A stretch of DNA of 38,753 nucleotides from CAMBRQ01 sp945870325 (GTDB taxonomy: Bacteria; Bacillota; Clostridia; Lachnospirales; Lachnospiraceae). A model generated the notes under the pieces. It was not told the origin of the DNA and searched no databases. It saw nothing but the letters and a program-made list of their open reading frames with translations. The stretch covers positions 1-38,753 of the forward strand of contig NZ_JBNPMC010000033.1 in assembly GCF_050313795.1 (NCBI RefSeq), written 5' to 3'. How positions within the stretch are numbered: position 1 is the first letter of the stretch; every line of letters begins with the position of its first letter. Shown one piece after another: positions 35,202 through 38,753 of this stretch. A program made the position numbers and the translations under genes.

Positions 35202-35600
35202 ATGGAGGCAGAGATTTCAGCAGATTATCAGAAACCTGCAAAACAAAGGGATGCAGGAGAGCATGCGCAGGTGAAGGTGTGGCTGAGGAAGACCAGACCA
35301 TTCTTTGGACCGGGAACGGCGGCTTTGCTTAAGCAGATTGACAGCATTGGATCTGTGAGAGAGGCATGTGCGAAGATGGGCATGTCTTACAGCAAAGGTT
35401 GGAAGATTATTCATTCGGCGGAGGACGAGTTAGGTTATCAGATTGTAGAACGGCGGCCAGGGGGCAAGAATGGCGGCGCGGCGCATGTAACGCAAAGAGG
35501 AAAGAAACTGCTTGAATTATTTGAAGTGTATGAAAAGCAAGTAGAAAAAGCAGCAGATGAGATATATCAAGATATTTTTTTGAAAAGCGATTTGTTTTGA
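35202..35600 (+). CDS. ModE-like molybdate-operon regulator (DNA-binding domain only)
   Basis: 132 residues from the ATG at 35202, which follows GGAGGTG; the upstream in-frame start at 35157 has no ribosome site. A LysR/ModE-type winged helix occupies about 25-105: FFGPGTAALLKQIDSIGSVR, KMGMSYSKGWKIIHSAEDEL, GYQIVERRPGGKNGGAAHVT. The C-terminal molybdate-binding Mop domains of full ModE are absent. It is the first gene of a molybdenum-cofactor operon, 26 bases before the MoeA-like gene, and probably controls it. A weak promoter (TTGCAT 35133, TATGGT 35156) precedes it. Confidence 0.85.
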   Translation: MEAEISADYQKPAKQRDAGEHAQVKVWLRKTRPFFGPGTAALLKQIDSIGSVREACAKMGMSYSKGWKIIHSAEDELGYQIVERRPGGKNGGAAHVTQRGKKLLELFEVYEKQVEKAADEIYQDIFLKSDLF

Positions 35601-35626
35601 AAAAATAATCGAGGAGGTAAAACAAG

Positions 35627-36649
35627 ATGAAATTAATGCGGACAGAAGATGCAGTGGGACAGATCCTATGTCATGACATTACCCAGATTATTAAAGGTGT
35701 GACGAAAGATGCGGTTTTTCGTAAGGGACATATTATTCGTGAAGAAGATATTCCGGTTCTGTTAAGCGTTGGCAAGGAACATATCTATATCTGGGAGAAC
35801 AATGAGAATATGCTGCATGAAAATGATGCGGCACAGATTCTCTACGATATCTGTAAGAATGAACATATGCGTCCGTCAGAGATCAAAGAAGGAAAGATCG
35901 AACTGATTGCAGAATGTGACGGTCTGCTGAAGATAGATAGAGAGAAGCTGAATCGGATCAATTCACTTGGTGAGATGATGATTGCCAGCAGACACGGGAA
36001 TTTCCCGGTGAAAGCAGGGGATAAGATCGCCGGAACCAGGATCATTCCGCTGGTGATTGAGAAGGAGAAGATGGAACGTGCGAAGGAAGCGGGAGGAGAT
36101 ACTCCGATCTTCGAGATTATGCCATATCAGAAGAAAAGGGCAGGGATTGTAACAACTGGAAATGAAGTGTTCCATGGGAGAATCCAGGATACTTTCACTC
36201 CGGTCATCTTGGAAAAACTGTCCGAATACGATGTGGAGATTGTAGGGCACGAGATTAGTGATGATAACCATGAGCGAATTACTGCATGTATACAGAGGCT
36301 TTTGGATGCGGGAGCAGATATGCTCATCTGTACCGGAGGAATGAGCGTTGACCCGGATGACAGGACACCACTTGCCATCCGCAATACGGGGGCGGATATC
36401 GTAACCTATGGTGCGCCAGTATTGCCGGGAGCAATGTTTCTTCTGGCATATTATGGAGAGCAGAAGATTCCGGTGATGGGACTTCCGGGATGTGTGATGT
36501 ATGCGAAGCGGACGGTTTTTGACCTGGTGCTGCCGAGAATTATGGCGGGGGAAGTGTTAGAGAAGAAGGATATGGATATCCTTGGCGAAGGAGGTCTATG
36601 CCTGTCCTGTCCGGTCTGTACATTCCCGAACTGCGGATTTGGAAAATAA
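35627..36649 (+). CDS. Molybdopterin-binding MoeA-like protein with Cys-rich tail
   Basis: 340 residues; GGAGG ribosome site. The N-terminal region (about 1-160) resembles the MoeA linker domain in Clostridia (TEDAVGQILCHDITQIIKGV, then a helical part). The MoCF/MogA-type domain is at about 165-310: AGIVTTGNEVFHGRI, ADMLICTGGMSVDPDDRTP, VLPGAMFLLAYYG and VMGLPGCVMYAKRTVFDLVLP. The extreme C-terminus is CLSCPVCTFPNCGFGK, a CxxCxxCxxxxC cluster that could hold metal. The family inserts molybdate into molybdopterin; whether this variant does so or only binds the cofactor is open. Confidence 0.85.
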   Translation: MKLMRTEDAVGQILCHDITQIIKGVTKDAVFRKGHIIREEDIPVLLSVGKEHIYIWENNENMLHENDAAQILYDICKNEHMRPSEIKEGKIELIAECDGLLKIDREKLNRINSLGEMMIASRHGNFPVKAGDKIAGTRIIPLVIEKEKMERAKEAGGDTPIFEIMPYQKKRAGIVTTGNEVFHGRIQDTFTPVILEKLSEYDVEIVGHEISDDNHERITACIQRLLDAGADMLICTGGMSVDPDDRTPLAIRNTGADIVTYGAPVLPGAMFLLAYYGEQKIPVMGLPGCVMYAKRTVFDLVLPRIMAGEVLEKKDMDILGEGGLCLSCPVCTFPNCGFGK

Positions 36650-36682
36650 GAGAGGTTATGTTCTGGCGGAGGGAATGATAGA

Positions 36683-37660
36683 ATGAAAGACCAGTATCAA
36701 AGAACCATTGACTATATCAGAATATCGGTAACAGACCGCTGTAACTTCCGGTGTCGGTATTGCATGCCTGAGGAAGGGGTGGAGTCTATCTGCCATACGG
36801 AGATTATGACCTATGAAGAGATTCTCAGGCTCGTAAGACTTGCAGCAGGTCTTGGGATAAAAAAAGTGAAGATTACGGGAGGAGAACCGCTTGTACGAAG
36901 AGGAGTCTGCGGACTCATAGGAGAGATTAGCAGAATGCCGGGAATTGAGTCGGTAACCATCACCACCAATGGTGCACTACTTGAACAGTATCTGACAGAA
37001 CTTGTACAGGCAGGAGTAACAGGAATTAATATCAGCCTGGATACGCTGAACCGGGAACGATTCCGTTATATCACGCGTCGGGATGATTATGACAAAGTAC
37101 AAGCCGGTCTTAAGCAGGCAGTAGCAACTGGCATACCGACAAAGATAAATTGTGTTCCGATGCGTGGGTTCAATGAGGATGAACTTGCAGATATTGCGGC
37201 ATTAGCGAAGCATGATCCGGTGGCAGTCCGCTTTATCGAGATGATGCCCATTGGCATGGGAGTGGAGAAGGCAGGAATCTATCAGGATGAGATCAGGAAG
37301 GGCCTGGAATCTCGATATGGCACGATGCTTCCGATAGAAGAAATGCTTGGAAATGGTCCGGCAAAGTACTATCAGATACCGGGATTCCAAGGGAAGATTG
37401 GCTTCATTAGTGCAATCAGCCATGAATTCTGCGAAGGCTGTAATCGTGTGAGATTGACCGCAGATGGGATCCTTAAGCCTTGTCTGAATTACGAAAGTCA
37501 TATCAATCTTAAGCAGGAGATGAGAAATGGCATTGATGACTGGGAATTAGAGAAAATACTAAAAGATGCGATCTACGCGAAACCAAGGTGTCACTCATTC
37601 GGAGATCAGACAAAAAAGGAGATACAGGAAAAGCGTAAGATGGCAGGAATTGGAGGATAG
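36683..37660 (+). CDS. moaA: GTP 3',8-cyclase MoaA (radical SAM)
   Basis: 325 residues, normal length. The radical SAM motif CNFRCRYC lies near residues 18-25, followed by GGEP near 72. The second 4Fe-4S site uses CEGCNRVRLTADGILKPC near 250-267. The protein ends in Gly-Gly (MAGIGG), the conserved tail needed for catalysis in MoaA. It catalyses the first step of molybdopterin synthesis, converting GTP to 3',8-cyclo-GTP. Two bases separate it from the next gene. moaC, which should follow in the pathway, is not in this window. Confidence 0.95.
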   Translation: MKDQYQRTIDYIRISVTDRCNFRCRYCMPEEGVESICHTEIMTYEEILRLVRLAAGLGIKKVKITGGEPLVRRGVCGLIGEISRMPGIESVTITTNGALLEQYLTELVQAGVTGINISLDTLNRERFRYITRRDDYDKVQAGLKQAVATGIPTKINCVPMRGFNEDELADIAALAKHDPVAVRFIEMMPIGMGVEKAGIYQDEIRKGLESRYGTMLPIEEMLGNGPAKYYQIPGFQGKIGFISAISHEFCEGCNRVRLTADGILKPCLNYESHINLKQEMRNGIDDWELEKILKDAIYAKPRCHSFGDQTKKEIQEKRKMAGIGG

Positions 37661-37662
37661 AT

Positions 37663-38595
37663 ATGGGAATTGTAAAAGCAGTCTGTACCAGTGACAGAAG
37701 AGGAATTCAGAAAGTAAATGTAGAATCTGCAGAATTCAAGGAAGGATTTGGAATCAGTACGGATGCTCACGGTGGAAATTGGCACAGGCAGGTAAGTCTG
37801 CTGTCAGCAGAGAGAATTGAAGAATTTAACCGAAGGGGAGCGGATGTAAAGCCGGGAGCGTTTGGCGAGAATTTGGTAGTAGAGGGGTTTGATTTTCGGA
37901 ATCTTCCGGTGGGAACAACTTTCCAGTGCAATGACGTGATTCTGGAGATGACACAGATTGGCAAGGAGTGCCATACACATTGTCAGATCTATCATAAGAT
38001 GGGCGAATGCATTATGCCAACCCAGGGAGTATTTGCTCAGGTAATCCAAGGAGGAACAATATCCGTGGGAGATGAGATGAAGATCATAGAGAAAGCCGAT
38101 ACACGTTATACGGTGGCGGTTGTGACTTTAAGCGATAAAGGGGTCAAAGGAGAACGGGAGGATACCAGCGGTCCGCTGATCTGCGAGATGGTGGAAGAAG
38201 CCGGATACCGTGTGGTTGAGAGGCTGATGCTGCCGGATGATCAGAAGAAAATTGAGCAGGAACTGATTCGCCTTGCGGATGGAAGACAAGTCAGTCTGAT
38301 TCTGACTACGGGAGGAACCGGATTCTCCGAGCGTGACCGTACGCCAGAGGCTACACTTGCGGTTGCCACGAGAAATGCACCGGGAATTGCAGATGCAATC
38401 CGTATGTATTCCTTATCCATTACGGGAAGAGCCATGTTAGGAAGAGGCGCATCCGTTATTCGGAATAAGACAGTGATCGTGAATCTGCCGGGCAGCAAGA
38501 AAGCAGTGAAAGAAAGCCTGGAATATATCCTGCCTCATCTGGAACACGGAATCCAGATTCTTCTGGGAGATACCGCGGATTGTGGCGGAAAGTAA
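37663..38595 (+). CDS. MOSC domain - MogA/MoaB fusion
   Basis: 310 residues with two joined domains. Residues about 1-145 are a MOSC domain (GISTDAHGGNWHRQVSLLSA, KPGAFGENLVVEGFDF, and the CHTHCQIY Cys region), found in sulfur-carrier and molybdenum-cofactor sulfurase-type proteins. Residues about 150-310 are MogA/MoaB-like: RYTVAVVTLSDKGVKGERED, LILTTGGTGFSERDRTPEAT, then GRGASVIRNKTVIVNLPGSK. MogA adenylates molybdopterin before molybdate insertion. The fusion suggests channelled late steps of cofactor synthesis or sulfuration. The start follows GGAGG. Confidence 0.9.
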   Translation: MGIVKAVCTSDRRGIQKVNVESAEFKEGFGISTDAHGGNWHRQVSLLSAERIEEFNRRGADVKPGAFGENLVVEGFDFRNLPVGTTFQCNDVILEMTQIGKECHTHCQIYHKMGECIMPTQGVFAQVIQGGTISVGDEMKIIEKADTRYTVAVVTLSDKGVKGEREDTSGPLICEMVEEAGYRVVERLMLPDDQKKIEQELIRLADGRQVSLILTTGGTGFSERDRTPEATLAVATRNAPGIADAIRMYSLSITGRAMLGRGASVIRNKTVIVNLPGSKKAVKESLEYILPHLEHGIQILLGDTADCGGK

Positions 38596-38753
38596 GAAAA
38601 AGTGGAAAAACAGAATCCATGTGTCTTAGAATGAGAGTTTGATGACTAGAACTGTAATAAATAAGAAAGATAGGTGGATTCGTTTTTTATAAAAGCGAAT
38701 GTTTTTCAAAAATCAATCGCTTTTTGGACATTCCCAATATTATTGTACAAAGG
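38596..38753 (+). other. Intergenic end of window with possible terminator
   Basis: GAATCCA (38613-38619) can pair with TGGATTC (38675-38681), which is followed by GTTTTTT; the loop is long (55 bases). This may end the molybdenum-cofactor operon. No gene was seen in the remaining bases. Confidence 0.35.

Overview
The window looks like a chromosomal segment from a low-to-mid GC Gram-positive anaerobe, most likely a gut Lachnospiraceae-type member of the Clostridia. This is inferred from strong AGGAGG-type ribosome binding sites, consensus TTGACA/TATAAT promoters, a glycine riboswitch, DUF1638, a BlaI/BlaR1-type pair, a large DNRLRE/RHS surface protein and paired MATE exporters. Genus cannot be assigned by eye.

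Positions 1-5932 form an accessory, defence-like island in decay. A 5'-truncated (by the window edge) primase-helicase-PLD protein of the TOTE conflict-system type is translationally coupled to a TPR-like protein with a C-terminal SEC-C zinc motif. Next comes a gene that appears broken by an internal deletion plus frame change, and then a remnant of an AlbA/GHKL-ATPase/winged-helix protein that has lost its ATPase core. Positions 6187-7944 (minus strand) hold a tightly overlapping BlaI repressor - BlaR1-like M56 protease - tiny exported peptide operon. It is divergent from an 8.6-kb RHS/YD-repeat gene (8124-16757) with a glycine-zipper C-terminal tip. That gene is followed by a repeated-architecture membrane protein (candidate immunity) and a frameshifted small membrane protein.

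Positions 19554-23995 carry a DUF1638 protein, a TPR-like protein that resembles the SEC-C protein of the first island, a small unknown, a YbaK-like deacylase with an apparent in-frame deletion, and a HelD-type helicase. At 24023-25713 a promoter, tandem glycine riboswitch and terminator precede a saccharopine-dehydrogenase-like gene, an unusual pairing. Then follow a LysR regulator divergent from a MATE exporter, an RluA-type pseudouridine synthase whose 3' end overlaps the MATE gene, a double-Nudix protein and an aldose-1-epimerase-like protein.

Positions 31176-33191 hold an ECF sigma/anti-sigma pair with a recognisable ECF-type promoter, a GGGGACGG-type repeat cluster with a strong hairpin, and thioredoxin. 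Positions 33238-35109 are a MarR-MATE operon with a consensus promoter carrying two matching operator palindromes. From 35202 to 38595 runs a molybdenum-cofactor operon: ModE-like regulator, MoeA-like protein with a Cys-rich tail, MoaA, and a MOSC-MogA fusion. No tRNA, rRNA, CRISPR array or intact transposase was seen.
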